Source: Steromphala cineraria (lineage: Eukaryota; Mollusca; Gastropoda; Trochida; Trochidae). From it: a stretch of 64,000 nucleotides of DNA. A model generated the notes under the pieces. That model was not told where the DNA came from. It did no database searches and saw only the letters and a list, made by a program, of their open reading frames with translations. Below, in pieces: positions 11,990 to 24,339 of the stretch (position 1 is its first letter; each line of letters opens with the position of its first letter). The stretch spans positions 13,150,726-13,214,725 of the forward strand of contig OU744731.1 in NCBI GenBank assembly GCA_916613615.1, written 5' to 3'. Made by a program: the position numbers and the translations under genes.

Positions 11990-12910
11990 TCAATAAATTC
12001 AGGTAGTCAGAATGTTCCCATGGTAGAATGCTGCTATCGATCACTCAAGATGTTTGATGATGTTCTGGTCTTGTGTTCCCTTTGGTTTCTCTGCTACAAA
12101 GCAAGTAGTTATCAAGCTTGACCTCATAAAGTTTTGAAAGTTCCAATAAATTCAGAAAGTGAAGATGTTTTATGATATTCTGGCATTGAGCATCTGCCTT
12201 GCATGTTGATGTCTGCGGATTTAAGGTACACTTATCATTATAAATATTATTCAAGAAGTTACTTGAGACTAGAAGACAATCTCTATGATAGAACATCCTT
12301 CTCGACAAACACATCATGTACTTTAGCATGACCTTAAGAATTTTTGAAGAATTCAATAAATTAAGAATGCGATAATATTTCATGATAGTATGCTTCTATT
12401 GATCAGCTAAGATCTTGTATTTTCCTGATGCTCAATAAGTTTCTTGAGACTTAATGAACTTTTAGACATAAGGTCCTTCTCGACTAACAAAGCATGTAGT
12501 ATCCAAGCATTACCTTATTTTTTGAAAAATCTATGAATTGAGAATGTGGTAATATATGGTATAATGCTTCTATTGATCAGTTAAGATATTGTATTTTCTG
12601 GTGCTCCCTAAGTTACTTGAGACTTAATCAATCTTTAGACATAAGGTCTATCGGCTAACAAAGCATGTAGTAATCAAGCATTACCTTAATAATTTGTGAA
12701 AAATCTATGAATTGAGAACGTGATAAGATTTCATGGTAGTATGCTTCTATTGATCAGTTAAGATCTTGTATTTTCTGGTGCTCCCTAAGTTAGCTTGAGA
12801 CTTAATCAATCTTTAGACATAAGGTCTATCGGCTAACAAAGCATGTAGTATAATCATGCATTATCCCAGGAAGTTATGATAGTTCCAATAAATTTCAGGA
12901 AGTGAGAAGA
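11990..12910 (+). repeat. Tandem array, unit about 177 bp
   Basis: The anchor TGCTTCTATTGATCAG recurs at 12391, 12565 and 12742 (spacings 174 and 177). More diverged units lie upstream; an anchor variant at 12029 is two unit lengths before 12391. Other conserved blocks are AGACATAAGGTC and AACAAAGCATGTAGTA. The minus-strand frame of about 110 codons across it is a repeat product. Units at the right end are the most alike. Confidence 0.85.
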
Positions 12911-13020
12911 TCCTTTGTGTTATTGATTAGGTCAAGATGGAGAATGTGCCAGATATTGAAACCACAACTGCCAAGTCAACTGGGTTAATGAGAGATGGAT
13001 CACATAATGAGAGGTGTGAT

Positions 13021-14520
13021 AGAAGATTCTGGAGAGAGACTGACTGTCATATCAGATTCTGGAGAGAGACTGACTATATATCAGATTCTGGAGAGATGAA
13101 TATTATGATATCAGATTCTGAAGAAGGGTAGAGCTGTGATATCAGATTCTGAAGAAGGGTAGAGCTGTGATATCAGATTCTGAAGAAGGGTAGAGCTGTG
13201 ATATCAGATTCTGAAGAAGGGTAGAGCTGTGATATCAGATTCTGAAGAAGGGTAGAGCTGTGATATCAGATTTTGGAGAGAGACTGTGACTATTGTATCA
13301 GATTCTGAAGAAGGGTAGAGCTGTGATATCAGATTCTGAAGAAGGGTAGAGCTGTGATATCAGATTCTGAAGAAGGGTAGAGCTGTGATATCAGATTCTG
13401 AAGAAGGGTAGAGCTGTGATATCAGATTCTGAAGAAGGGTAGAGCTGTGATATCAGATTCTGATGAAGGGTAGAGCTGTGATATCAGATTCTGAAGAAGG
13501 GTAGAGCTGTGATATCAGATTCTGAAGAAGGGTAGAGCTGTGATATCAGATTCTGAAGAAGGGTAGAGCTGTGATATCAGATTCTGAAGAAGGGTAGAGC
13601 TGTGATATCAGATTCTGAAGAAGGGTAGAGCTGTGATATCAGATTCTGAAGAAGGGTAGAGCTGTGATATCAGATTTTGGAGAGAGACTGTGACTATTGT
13701 ATCAGATTCTGAAGAAGGGTAGAGCTGTGATATCAGATTCTGAAGAAGGGTAGAGCTGTGATATCAGATTCTGAAGAAGGGTAGAGCTGTGATATCAGAT
13801 TCTGAAGAAGGGTAGAGCTGTGATATCAGATTCTGAAGAAGGGTAGAGCTGTGATATCAGATTCTGATGAAGGGTAGAGCTGTGATATCAGATTCTGAAG
13901 AAGGGTAGAGCTGTGATATCAGATTCTGAAGAAGGGTAGAGCTGTGATATCAGATTCTGAAGAAGGGTAGAGCTGTGATATCAGATTCTGAAGAAGGGTA
14001 GAGCTGTGATATCAGATTCTGAAGAAGGGTAGAGCTGTGATATCAGATTCTGAAGAAGGGTAGAGCTGTGATATCAGATTTTGGAGAGAGACTGTGACTA
14101 TTGTATCAGATTCTGAAGAAGGGTAGAGCTGTGATATCAGATTCTGAAGAAGGGTAGAGCTGTGATATCAGATTCTGAAGAAGGGTAGAGCTTTGATATC
14201 AGATTCTGAAGAAGGGTAGAGCTGTGATATCAGATTCTGAAGAAGGGTAGAGCTGTGATATCAGATTTTGGAGAGAGACTGTGACTATTGTATCAGATTC
14301 TGGAGAGAGCAAGACTGTTTTATCAGATTCTGGAGAGATGAATATTATGATATCAGATTCTGAAGAGAGACAGCTTAAGACTGTCATATCAGATTCTGGA
14401 GAGATGAATATTATGACATCAGGGGTATAAAGAGTGGTAGAGCTGTGATATCAGATTATGTAGAGAAGCAGATTATGATATCAGATTCTGGAAAGGGACT
14501 GATTGTGAAGGCATATTGTT
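13021..14520 (+). repeat. 31-bp satellite with 404-bp higher-order repeat
   Basis: The regular array runs from 13107 to about 14290 with a 31-bp unit (core ATCAGATTCTGAAGAAGGGT, then AGAGCTGTGAT). A 32-bp variant unit (ATCAGATTTTGGAGAGAGAC) begins at 13262, 13666, 14070 and 14257. The first two gaps are exactly 404 bp, that is 12 x 31 + 32; the last is 187 bp, or 5 x 31 + 32. A second variant with CTGATGAAGGG falls at 13461 and 13865, again 404 bp apart, confirming a higher-order unit. Both margins (13021-13106 and about 14290-14520) decay into GGAGAGAGACTG-type relatives. Since 31 is not a multiple of three, this cannot be a coding repeat. Confidence 0.95.
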
Positions 14521-15129
14521 ATATCGAAAAATTGAGAAAGAGATATCATTAGTTTCTGGAAAAGAGCAAATTTTTATATCAGGTTATTGAGAAAGGTAAC
14601 TCATATTTTGGAGAAACATTGTTATAATTGGATCCTGGAGATGTGAATATTGATGTATCAGATTCTGGAGAAGGCAGATTGTGATTTTAGATTATGTGAA
14701 AAACAGATTTCATTTTCTAGAGAGAGGGATGTTGTATTCATTATATGCCAAGCACTATCTTTTTTAATTCTGACAAAGGTGTTCTAAACTGCAGTTTGAT
14801 ATCACATTTTCACAGTTAAAATATCATCCAGAAAATGTTGTCAAGAAATCATTCACGTAAAGCTCGTTTGATGTAATTTCCAAAGTAATTTTCAGGATAT
14901 AATAAACTGAGTTTTTATATTTTCAGTGTTCCTTCACCTTCTCCTTTTTGGTATGTCTTAATTTGCTGCCTTTACTCAGTGACTGATGAGAGATAAATGG
15001 TATAACACACAAAATATATCCTCTATCATCTTAGATTAGAGTTGTATGGATATCTCATAACTGTATTTTTTTCTTGCATGAACACATCTGAGATTAGAGC
15101 TGTGTGGGTATCTCATGTCCATCCTTTTG

Positions 15130-15459
15130 TTACTGATGTGTTTCACAGCTGAACAGTCTAATGTAAGGTATCATTGATTTCGGCCACCCAATTTTGTGGT
15201 CATTCACAAGAAAATAGCCATTTTCTGGACAAGAGTAGCTTAAGCTTTCTACTGATAGAGTTTGTGTGAACTGCATCAAATTAGCCCAAGTTTGTAGAAT
15301 TAGTGCAACTTCCTGACCTAAATGTTTATACAAAATGCACTCATGGTAGTTCTGAACAGCTTTCTTTATCCATTCTTGATTGACAGATATATATAAACTT
15401 ATGTCAGAGAAGAGTTTGAGAAAAATCTTAACATGTACAACAATTTTATAGTTAAACAA
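15130..15459 (-). CDS. Uncharacterised open frame, weak candidate
   Basis: The minus strand is open for 109 codons with mixed composition (for example VNQEWIKKAVQNYHECILYK and SCPENGYFLVNDHKIGWPK) and no repeat structure. It has no upstream ATG in a good position; the longest form would start at TTG. I found no clear splice acceptor and no nearby poly(A) signal. It may be an old coding fragment or chance. No family recognised. Confidence 0.2.
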   Translation of the reverse strand: MFNYKIVVHVKIFLKLFSDISLYISVNQEWIKKAVQNYHECILYKHLGQEVALILQTWANLMQFTQTLSVESLSYSCPENGYFLVNDHKIGWPKSMIPYIRLFSCETHQ

Positions 15460-16814
15460 TAATTAGGTCTTGGCTTTTTAAATTTCATAAGACATAACTT
15501 TCCAGTTTTAAAGTCACCAATGCCTTTCATGTTTCAAGTTTTGTACAGTATCTATTTTTACATCCACCAACTTTTTTGGTCATTCATTGAAAAAAAGTCA
15601 TCAGCTTGACAAAATTGAGTATCCTTAGTTAAACCTTGGTGGACCTGCCGTAGCTTTTCAGTATCACTTGTACAGAAAATCTGATGTGGAAACAAGGGAA
15701 TTAATTACGGGAGTCCAACCCAATGCATAAATGTACTCTACACTTACTAAAGCTAAATGATGTGTATATTGTCTTTATATCTAATAATTGAAATGGAATA
15801 AAAAATTTTTTTAAAAAAATAAGGAATGGAATAACTATCAGGCAATTATCTAAATGAGAATGAAATTCATAGTGTTAGATGCATTAACAGAACAACTGTA
15901 TCTTGAATTTAATTGAAGGTGAAAGAAATAGTTTATCATAATTGAAATATTAAAACCCGTGAATTTACCTGCTTTACCATTGCCTTTTTCTTAAATTGTA
16001 CATAATTATGAAGGTATGGTTCCAGTTAACAAGCCACTCCAACCCTTTTACTATATACTAGCTGACTTGTTACCCTTTACTTAAATCCTTCTAATCTTTT
16101 ATTTAGATGCAATTTGACAGTTAATTGTTTTGAAAGTTTTGACCATTTTGACCACTGTGTCATTTTTCAATGCAATTGTATTTTCATAATCATACTAAAC
16201 ATCTGCATATTTGGGGGAGCAAAAGTTCTCATTTGTTAATAAACATTAAATCCAAATAACATATCAGGGTTTATAATTAAAACTTTCAAGCTTTCTATCA
16301 GAAATGAATTTGCCAAAAATATTTCTTTTCCTTTAATGGCACCGTAAAGTTAACTTGACATAGCTATTGATTTGATACTGATTTAGTGCCAATTTGATAG
16401 ATGTATTCTGTTTTTGTCGCCTTGAGACATCAGGAAATGATTATATCTGGTGTACATGGGAACATTCTGACATCTTATGGTGCCTTAAGGAGAATTTAAC
16501 CTTTATGAGATTTGTATAGCTCCTAAATTCTTAAAGAAAATGGGTTAAGGCCACCTTAACAGTAAGAATATTCAGTTGATCGCACATTCCTCAAGGCAAA
16601 ATTGGAATTTTGTAAAGCTTTTTCGTCCAATTTATCACAGCCATATTTGGATCTTGGATACTTTAAGGATTATCATTACTACTTATATTGAAATATTAGT
16701 GTTAGTGTTGAAATGTTAGTGAGCTCATAACTGACTTTCAGCTCTAAGTTTACCTTTATTTTGCAAATTGATTTTCATAGAATTGCTATTTAATGTACCA
16801 AATTTCTATTTAAA
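15460..16814. other. Intergenic DNA, no gene recognised
   Basis: AT-rich spacer up to the LINE target site. No tandem or inverted structure noticed. Confidence 0.5.
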
Positions 16815-18015
16815 AAATATCTTTTAGACAGACAGACAGACATATTTATTCAATATTTTAAGGCCAACGGCCCATAATACAGTAAATTTGTACAATTTGT
16901 TTGATGCGCAATTTGATATTACATATTTATGATTTCATTGTTTTTTTCTAATTTTATGTACTTGGTGCAAGAAATTACAGACATTTTTGATAGTTTCATG
17001 GTTATTGCTATTGATGATATTCACAAAAGTGTGTAAATTGATAATATTTGACAATAATGGGGTAATAAACTTAGTTCTGGCATCCTTATATAATTTACAA
17101 TAAAAAAGAATATGCATTTCATTTTCTATACAATTAATGTTATTTACTTTACAGTACTTGCATAGTCTATCAGGCATTTGTGTATTATTATACCTTCCTA
17201 CCTCTATACCTAGACCAAAATTGCTGCACCTAAACTTTGCTAATAGAGATTTCAAAAATGGAGAAAATGACATAGAAAGATAGCCTTCAACATTAAGTAG
17301 TGACTTAAAACCCTTATAAGCAAAAGAATCTGAGAAGTTTTGTATAGAAGTAGACCATGATTGTTTAAGATTATCAGAAACTCTTAGTTTAAAATGTTCC
17401 ATGAATACCTTACTATCTCCAACATCCTGTGAAACCCATACAAACTCATAACCGAATCTAAATAATATATTTTTTACATGTGTAGCCCAGGTAATCCTCT
17501 CTGAATCATCAAGAGATTTCATCATGCTATAACTCTGGAAGGGTAATCTGTGTGAACCTAACTGGATTAACCTACACCAATACTTGATAGCTTTAGACAT
17601 ATAGTTAAACTGTAATGGAAGCCTACCACATTCACCTAAAACCATACTACTACTTACATTTCTGCCAACCCTAAGAAACCGCCTACAAATTTTAATCTGA
17701 AGGCTTTCAATAATCTTACAATATGATAATCCCCAAACTTCTGACCCATAACACAGAATAGGTAAAATGATAGCATCAAATAATTTGAAAAGATCCTGCG
17801 CTGACAAAGTACCAAAATTTCTTTGAAAAGAATAAACAGACATGAGTGCCTTATTACCCTGTGAGAGTAGACAATGTTGAGCCTTAGTCCAGGATAGTCT
17901 AGGGGTGAAAACAATGCCAAGATATCTATAAAATGAAACAACCTCAATTTGTTTACCTTCAAAGAACCATTTCTCATAATGCCTCAAGTATCCTGAATTT
18001 CGAAATATCTTTTAG
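16815..18015 (-). mobile_element. 5'-truncated LINE insertion with 13-bp target-site duplication
   Basis: The insert (16828-18002, minus orientation) is flanked by a perfect direct repeat, AAATATCTTTTAG, at 16815-16827 and 18003-18015. This is the signature of target-primed reverse transcription. The element's 3' end lies at low coordinates and carries a GGCC-AAC-GGCC-type hairpin (16862-16873), a minus-strand AATAAA (16845-16850) and a short (TGTC)n tail. The 5' end is cut within the ORF2-type reading frame, and coding sequence starts directly at the junction. The intact duplication suggests a fairly young insertion. The related plus-strand copy lies at about 19.5-22.0 kb. Confidence 0.92.
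16935..18002 (-). pseudogene. LINE ORF2 C-terminal fragment (reverse transcriptase lacking its catalytic core)
   Basis: The frame is open from the truncation junction to a stop at 16935, about 355 codons. It aligns by eye with the C-terminal half of the protein at 19.5-21.8 kb: YRYLGIVFT beside YKYLGFLFT, SEVWG in both, GECGR.PL in both, TWA...N.LF..G..FVW.SQ..GD in both. It ends with a CCHC-like knuckle (CKYC ... H ... C). The endonuclease and the reverse transcriptase core with its catalytic Asp residues are missing, so the fragment cannot support transposition. There is no frameshift within the surviving part. The annotated start is a junction, not an initiation codon. Confidence 0.92.
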
Positions 18016-18419
18016 TAGACAATAAAAATACAATGACTTGATGTTTATCTTCATTAACCATATTCCAGATTATTGTGTATGAATGAATGATAATTTTGAA
18101 CTAAAAGTTTTTGTATTTAGACAATTTGGAAATCACTCAGAGTTAAATATTTTACTGTACCACAGAGTGTATATTTTGAACTAAAATATGAAATTTGGAG
18201 TCTGTTCCAAATTTTATTTATTTCTCTAACAAATATAATAAATCTAACATTATTTTCTCTGTATACAAATTTCTATTTGCCAGGGGCCAGATAACTTAAA
18301 TGCAGAAAAGCAGATAAGACGTCAGACAATAAACTATTCATATATGTGTATATGTACATTGAACAACAAGATATGAATATTTCATACTGCCTGAAGAGAG
18401 GTTCTGAAGATTTAGAGAA

Positions 18420-18547
18420 TCTCACTCAAGTGCCTTCTGATATCAAATATATCAACACAAGTTGGTAAAAGTAATAAATATCTCAAGCTTGCCAACGAGC
18501 GTTGATATAATTAAATCCTTTGATATCAGAAGACAAGAGGGTGAGAA
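18420..18547. repeat. Imperfect inverted repeat, about 128 bp
   Basis: CCTTCTGATATCAAA at 18433-18447 pairs with TTTGATATCAGAAG at 18519-18532. The adjoining TATATCAAC (18448-18456) pairs with GTTGATATA (18501-18509). Outer arms TCTCACTC...TG and CA...GGGTGAGA also pair loosely. It may be a small foldback element or MITE remnant. No target-site duplication was identified. Confidence 0.65.
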
Positions 18548-19029
18548 TCTAATTATCATCCAAATCATTTTTCATTACGTTTGCATGAAAAATTTACATA
18601 ATTGAACACTGCACTTCTCTGAAACTCCTAAAGTATTGATGTCATAGCATTGTGACATCATTGTGTTAAGACATCATCCCTTTGTGACTGTGTCATGTTA
18701 ATGATCACATAGGATTGTGACGCCATTACTTGATGATGCAAACCGTTTGTGATATGTCATGTATGCTGTTGCAGGGCATTGTTCAAACTCTATACTGTCA
18801 AAATGATATCTCTTAGGAAATATTGCTTTATCTTCCACAAGCAATATTTCTTGTGGAAAACAGTGATGGATACTAAAATGATATCTTTGGTTTAATGCTT
18901 GATCAGAGTGAAATTCATGTTTTAGTTTCAACTTGTCATCCAAATGTGATGTTTATTGAAACTGCTGATATATGTATATTAGGCCTGTAAATATGATTGT
19001 TTTGCACTTTAATGACTTCATCCCTTTAT

Positions 19030-19140
19030 AAACAAGTTGGTCTGTTGAGAATACCAAAGAAGACTCAATTCCGGAACCAGACAACTTGCAGTGTCTTGGA
19101 GTACTATGCTTTTCATTCTGGTAATAATTTGTCTGCAAAC
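19030..19140 (+). repeat. Dispersed repeat family B, copy 2
   Basis: A partial and more diverged copy of the repeat at 2700-2874 (minus) and 46915-47085 (plus). It shares GGTCTGTTGAGAATACCAAA and GAGTACTATGCTTTTCATTC. The frame open in the other copies is also open here. Confidence 0.75.
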
Positions 19141-19501
19141 TGTCAGAAATGTCTGTAAGACATCCTGTGTGTATGTGGAAGAACATTGACTTATATTTTG
19201 ATAGTCAATCCCTTTGGTCACATCCTTGTGATCTTAACCACAAGTTTGATAAATTCCTTTTGATAAGGGTTTAATAATCAGAAAGGACTCAGAAGGGTTT
19301 CTGGTAAATTGTTAGGGTGAAGAATGGTTAAATATTTGTATAGAAAGCTGTAATGACCTTTGATCTTAGTTTTATTGACCTTGATAATAAACTTTTTGTG
19401 ACAAGATCAAAGTGAAAGTATATTTCCATAGTTAAAATTAACCTATGAATTTGAAGGTTTAGCATATGTTAATCTATATGCTGAAATATTTCTGGCAATA
19501 G

Positions 19502-21841
19502 TTTAGATCCTATTTCAATCACTCACGAAAAAAAAAACCTTTTAAAGCTACAAAGAGTCTTAGATACTTTAGAAAAGTTAGAACTGTGACCAATAAAAAT
19601 CGATACTGTCACTTAAGAAATCAATATAGAAGCAAATGTAGACAGTGGAGGAAAACAACACAACATTTTAAAACTAGGAAGCTGTATGAATATAGAACAA
19701 ATTCTAAATTATTTTGGAAGGAATTACGAAGTATTGCCACTAAAAGAACTCCCAGTGCAGATATATCTGGTGAAACCTGGCATAATCACTTTAAGACTAT
19801 TTTTGATAGACCTGAAGTTGAAATTGACGATAACACAGAGTTTCAAACATGTTCGAGTGTCGAGATGAATGATATTGAAAAACAGATATTAGAATCTCCA
19901 ATTACTGAGGTCGAAATAAGAAAAGCTATTAATGGAATGAAAAATGATAAATCTCCAGGTGTTGATGGTATCATAACGGAAATGATCAAATGTTCGGAAA
20001 ATATTGTTATGCCATTTCTTTTATCTCTTTTTAATAAACTTTTTAGTGAAGGATCATTCCCTGACTCGTGGACTAAGGCAGTCATTATCCCTTTACATAA
20101 AAAAGGAAGTACAAAAAACCCAGATAACTATAGAGGAATATCTCTTCTGAGTATTTTAAGCAAAGTCTACACCAGCATATTAAATGAACGTCTTACGCAA
20201 TGGGCAAATATAATGAACAAAGTATCTGAAAACCAAGCTGGGTTTAGAAGAGGGTATTCCACTGTAGACCATATTTTTACATTATATTCTATTATTGAAA
20301 AGTCATTAAGTAAGAAAAGAAGAAAAGTATATGTCGCATTTATAGACTTTCAGAAAGCTTTTGACTCGGTTGATAGATTGTGGACTTTATTATCAAACTA
20401 CGGACTTGCTGGTAAAATGTTAAATGCTTTAAAGGGTATTTATGAGTCAGTTAAATCATGTGTGAGATTTAATTCAAATACAACTGAATACTTCGAGTGT
20501 CCATTTGGTTTAAGAAAACGATGTATGCTTAGTCCAATGCTCTTTTCATTATTCATCAATGAATTGTCTATAGAGATATTACAAAATGGTAAACACGGTA
20601 TTCAAATGTTCCCTGATATGATTCAAATATTGATGTTACTTTTTGCTGATGATGTCATATTAATTTCAGACATACAATGTGGCCTTCAGTGCCAATTAAA
20701 TATTTTAGCTTCTTATGCTAAGAAATGGGGATTAACTGTGAATATGGAAAAATCAAACATTGTTATCTTTAGGAAGGGTGGAAGGTTATCGAAGAACGAT
20801 TCGTGGTTCTTAAATGATGTACAAATGAAAATTGTTAATAGCTATAAATATTTGGGATTCTTATTCACTTGTAATTTCAGTATGACAAAAGCACTTGATG
20901 ATCTTTCCTTACGAGCCAAGAAAGCCCTTACAGAAATAAGTGTTAACCTGAGAAAACTTGGAATTCTTTCGCCTGATGTATTCTTTAAAATATTTGATAG
21001 TCAAATACAACCAATGCTTTTGTATGCTTCAGAAGTTTGGGGTGTCAAAAGATATGAAAATATTGAAAAAATTCACTTATCTGCCTGTAAGTTTTTTTTA
21101 AATGTCGGTCCACAAACACCTAATGCGATTGTGTATGGTGAATGTGGTAGATACCCATTATATATTAATTCTGCTGTGCGCACTTTAAATTATTGGATTA
21201 AGATTTTATATATGCATGAAGATCGTTTACCTAAGAAATCTTATAATACGTCACTTCATTTGGATGATATCGGTCATAAAACTTGGGCCTCAGAAATAAG
21301 AAATATGCTTTTTTCTCATGGATTTGGTTTCGTTTGGATTTCGCAAAGTATAGGAGACAGGGTACAATTTATCAATATTTTTAAAATACGGGAAAAAGAT
21401 ATGTTTTTTCAAAATTGGAATTCTACACTAAATAACAGTACTAGATATGATACATATAGAGAAATTAAAAGTCTACTTACACCGGAGAAATATTTATTTG
21501 AAATAGTGGATTTTAAATTTCGTAAAAGCATTGTTAAATTATGATCGGGGCTGTTACATTTAAAGGTTAATGAGGGTAGATGGCAGAAAATTGATAGGTT
21601 GTCAAGAATTTGTCCAATTTGTAAGGAAGGAATAGAAGACGAATTTCATTTCATTTCTGTGTGTCCACATTATAATGACTTAAGAAAAATATATCTACCA
21701 AATATTAGAAATGTAAATTTGTATGCATTTAAACAAATTCTAACTACCAACGATAATTACATGTTGAAAAAATTAAGCCACTATGTTTATTATGCCTATG
21801 AAAAACGATGTAAAAGGTTAAATGAAATTTCTTGTGATTAA
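19502..21841 (+). pseudogene. LINE reverse transcriptase, degenerate
   Basis: The frame is open from 19502, with coding-like sequence from about 19520, to a TGA at 21542-21544, and continues in the same frame to 21841. Numbering residues from the GTG at 19586: linker at 1-110; reverse transcriptase motifs KSPGVDGI (123-130) and NYRGISLL (181-188); motif A FIDFQKAFD (252-260) with its catalytic Asp; motif C FADD (353-356); thumb and C-terminal domain to 652. After the stop comes a CCHC knuckle (CPIC ... H ... C). Two lesions are visible. The TGA stop lies just before the knuckle and may come from CGA by CpG decay. Motif B reads GLRKRCMLSP, where non-LTR enzymes usually have R-Q-G-C, so the conserved Gly is lost. 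The endonuclease domain is absent. It is therefore inactive. Confidence 0.92.
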
Positions 21842-21980
21842 TTATTATTTTCATGTTATCTACTTCTCGTAAGTTCTGCGTATTATTACTTATTATATTT
21901 GTATATGAAATATGTGTTAACATGTACCTGTATTTGGGCCCAGGGGCCTATATACTAGCTTGAATAAAGTTGATGATGAA
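19502..21980 (+). mobile_element. 5'-truncated LINE, plus strand
   Basis: The element contains an ORF2-type reverse transcriptase region and a 3' end at about 21980. Its 3' end has the hairpin GGGCCCAGGGGCC (21936-21948), AATAAA (21963-21968) and a short TTGATGATG tail. The apurinic endonuclease domain expected upstream is absent, so it is 5'-truncated; the boundary lies near 19502-19530 and is not sharp. I found no clear target-site duplication. It is related to, but clearly diverged from, the minus-strand LINE 1.5 kb away, so the two are separate insertions of sister families. Confidence 0.88.
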
Positions 21981-21984
21981 AACA

Positions 21985-24330
21985 ATTCAAGGTTTCCACG
22001 ACTCATTTAGAATTATGATTAAAAATATCAACTATAAAAAAACAGAAGAACCTGAATCTGTTCAAGCAGGCCTTTTCGCCACTATGAATTCTTGAATTAA
22101 TTATACACTTATACTTATCAGCTATCCAATTTAGGATGCTTTTTCTTCGTAGAAACAATAATATGAAGTCAACTTTAAAATGATAATTTTAAAAGAGAAA
22201 AAAATTAGTTCAAATTTCATTTTTTTAAATTCAAAAAAAGTAAAACATAGTTTCAACACTTTACTTTAATAACTTTATCTGCAAATGAAATTTAAGTTTA
22301 TGTTGCCCTGTCAAACATAATCTTATGAATGAATGTTCGAGTGTTATAAGCAGTCAGAATTAATGAAATATTGACAAGAGTGGATATTTACGATGCATAG
22401 TTGTATAGAAACAAGAATTCATGTTGGGTTAGTAATTAAGCTCCTGTAAGGGTTTTGAAGACTTGTGACAAGCAATGTATTAAACTTTCAAACACATGGC
22501 AGTTATACACATTTCAACATCTTTAATAGCTGTTGGTTGACATTTGTTGGTCGTTTTGGTAATATCTTCCAGTTTTTTCTTTATTAATTTTCTTTCATTC
22601 TTATTATGAATCGTATTCATTCTCTAGATTGCAATTTTCTACATGAATGCTAGAATGTGGCATTCAATTTTGAAACCAATTTTCACTTGAAATCATCTCT
22701 GCCCCTGACTGTTGATTTGAATTTGTATTTTGAAAGGTTTCTTTTAACAGATGTTTCGTCAAAAATATGCTAGAAATGTGTCATGCTGCTGTGAATGTAA
22801 TCAAAGATGTCAGTTTAAGGGTGGTTCACAATTCTGATAATTAAGTTTGCACACATCATTTTAACTGTAATGAATGTCAGAGGCTTCATAACAGTTAAGT
22901 TTTTATATCACTGTCAAATCTAAGTGTTACAGTGAACTGCTAAAAAGGTGTATGGAAGTTTAATTCATTTTTCAAGAGGTCAGACCTGAATTGAGTGAGT
23001 TATTGTTTTACGCAGCTTGGGCAATCATATTTCAGCCATTGGCAACACAGGCCTGAGAAATCGGATGGGCTTATTTTACATCCCTTTGTGTGTTGTCAGT
23101 CATCTGCTATTGTCTGTCATCATGCAGTAATCCATAAACTTTTGATATTTTCTTCCTTTTCTACAAACCTGCTGCACCAAAAGCTGAATTAAGGTTTGTG
23201 CTAAAAAACCATGCAATGAGTTGATTCGATTTTGCAACTTTTTGAATGAAGATTTTGAGGGAATTTACCAAACCAAAACTAGATGGCACAGGAAAATCAA
23301 ATTAACTGATTAACATCTTTGTCATGTGGAAATACAAACAACTTACATACATTTATACACATTTAATTGGATACCATGGGGAACCAATGCCTTGAAATAG
23401 GGTGCCTGGAATTGTTGGCTTCTGATCGGAAGACTTTCAACATTCCATCAGGCCAAAGAGTCATTCAGGTTTTAACTGACCATTTGACTGACCATAATCC
23501 AGAGACATCTAGCTTTTAACGTGTTCTGACCAGAGGGTCAAAAGAGGACACTGGTCCTGTTTTATGTCTTGGTCATATCTTGGTTCAAAGGTCAAGCAGT
23601 AATCAATTGATGTCAATGGACAAAGGTTCTCGACATGATGTATTGGGTTCTGATCAATATATTTATGAGGAATGACCTAGTACAGTATTTCAACATTTTA
23701 AATAATGAACCAGAGAAGTTCTACTAGAGAGTTCTTGAGTATTGATTAAATAAAGTTTTAATAAATGTTCAAAACTTTTAATTGATAGTTGAACCTATAT
23801 TGCTCATTTACAACTGAAAAAAACAATTATGAAGTAACAAAGACTTAACAAATTTACAACTTCGAAATTGTGCTTAACTTTCATTTCACTCATTCCTTAA
23901 AAGAAAAGTCTTCACGTCATCTATGGACAGAATATTTTGATAATCAAACTAAGAGACTTTGATTACAAGAAAACAATGAACTGTTCTTTCCCATATAAAA
24001 TTATTCCATACAATGATTAAGCTTTCAGAAAGTTTGAGATAATTAGAATTTATTTCCTGCACCGTATGAAGCATGGTCTTGTCACAGATTCTACAGTGAG
24101 ATAGAGAGATACTTTTCTAATTATCATATGACTTTTACGAATCACTGCAAATTTGAAAAAGACAAATTTGAAAGAGTTTCATAAAATTCATTTGACACAT
24201 TTCGGACTGTAGAAATGTTTTCATACACGGCATCTAAATACAGAATCAAAAATAATTTAATAATCTAACTTGCTATGGAAATTTGTTTAAAAGAAAACAA
24301 TAAACTGTTCTTTCAAATTTCAAAATATAT
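21985..24330. other. Intergenic DNA, no gene recognised
   Basis: AT-rich sequence with no supported exon or array. A short stretch near 23046-23075 resembles one near 39249-39280 (both contain GATGGGCTTA), perhaps small pieces of one dispersed repeat. Confidence 0.45.
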
Positions 24331-24339
24331 GAAAGATAG

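Noticed and set aside
12045..12383. 112-codon minus-strand frame
   Set aside because: It lies within the 177-bp tandem array, is not preserved in other units and has no splice or poly(A) support.
13107..14290. CRISPR-like array of 31-bp repeats
   Set aside because: Units are directly adjacent with no unique spacers, and the context is animal nuclear DNA.
14937..14960. 24-nt micro-exon between TTTTCAG and G|GTATGT
   Set aside because: Splice-like signals are fair, but eight codons without any neighbouring exon cannot be distinguished from chance.
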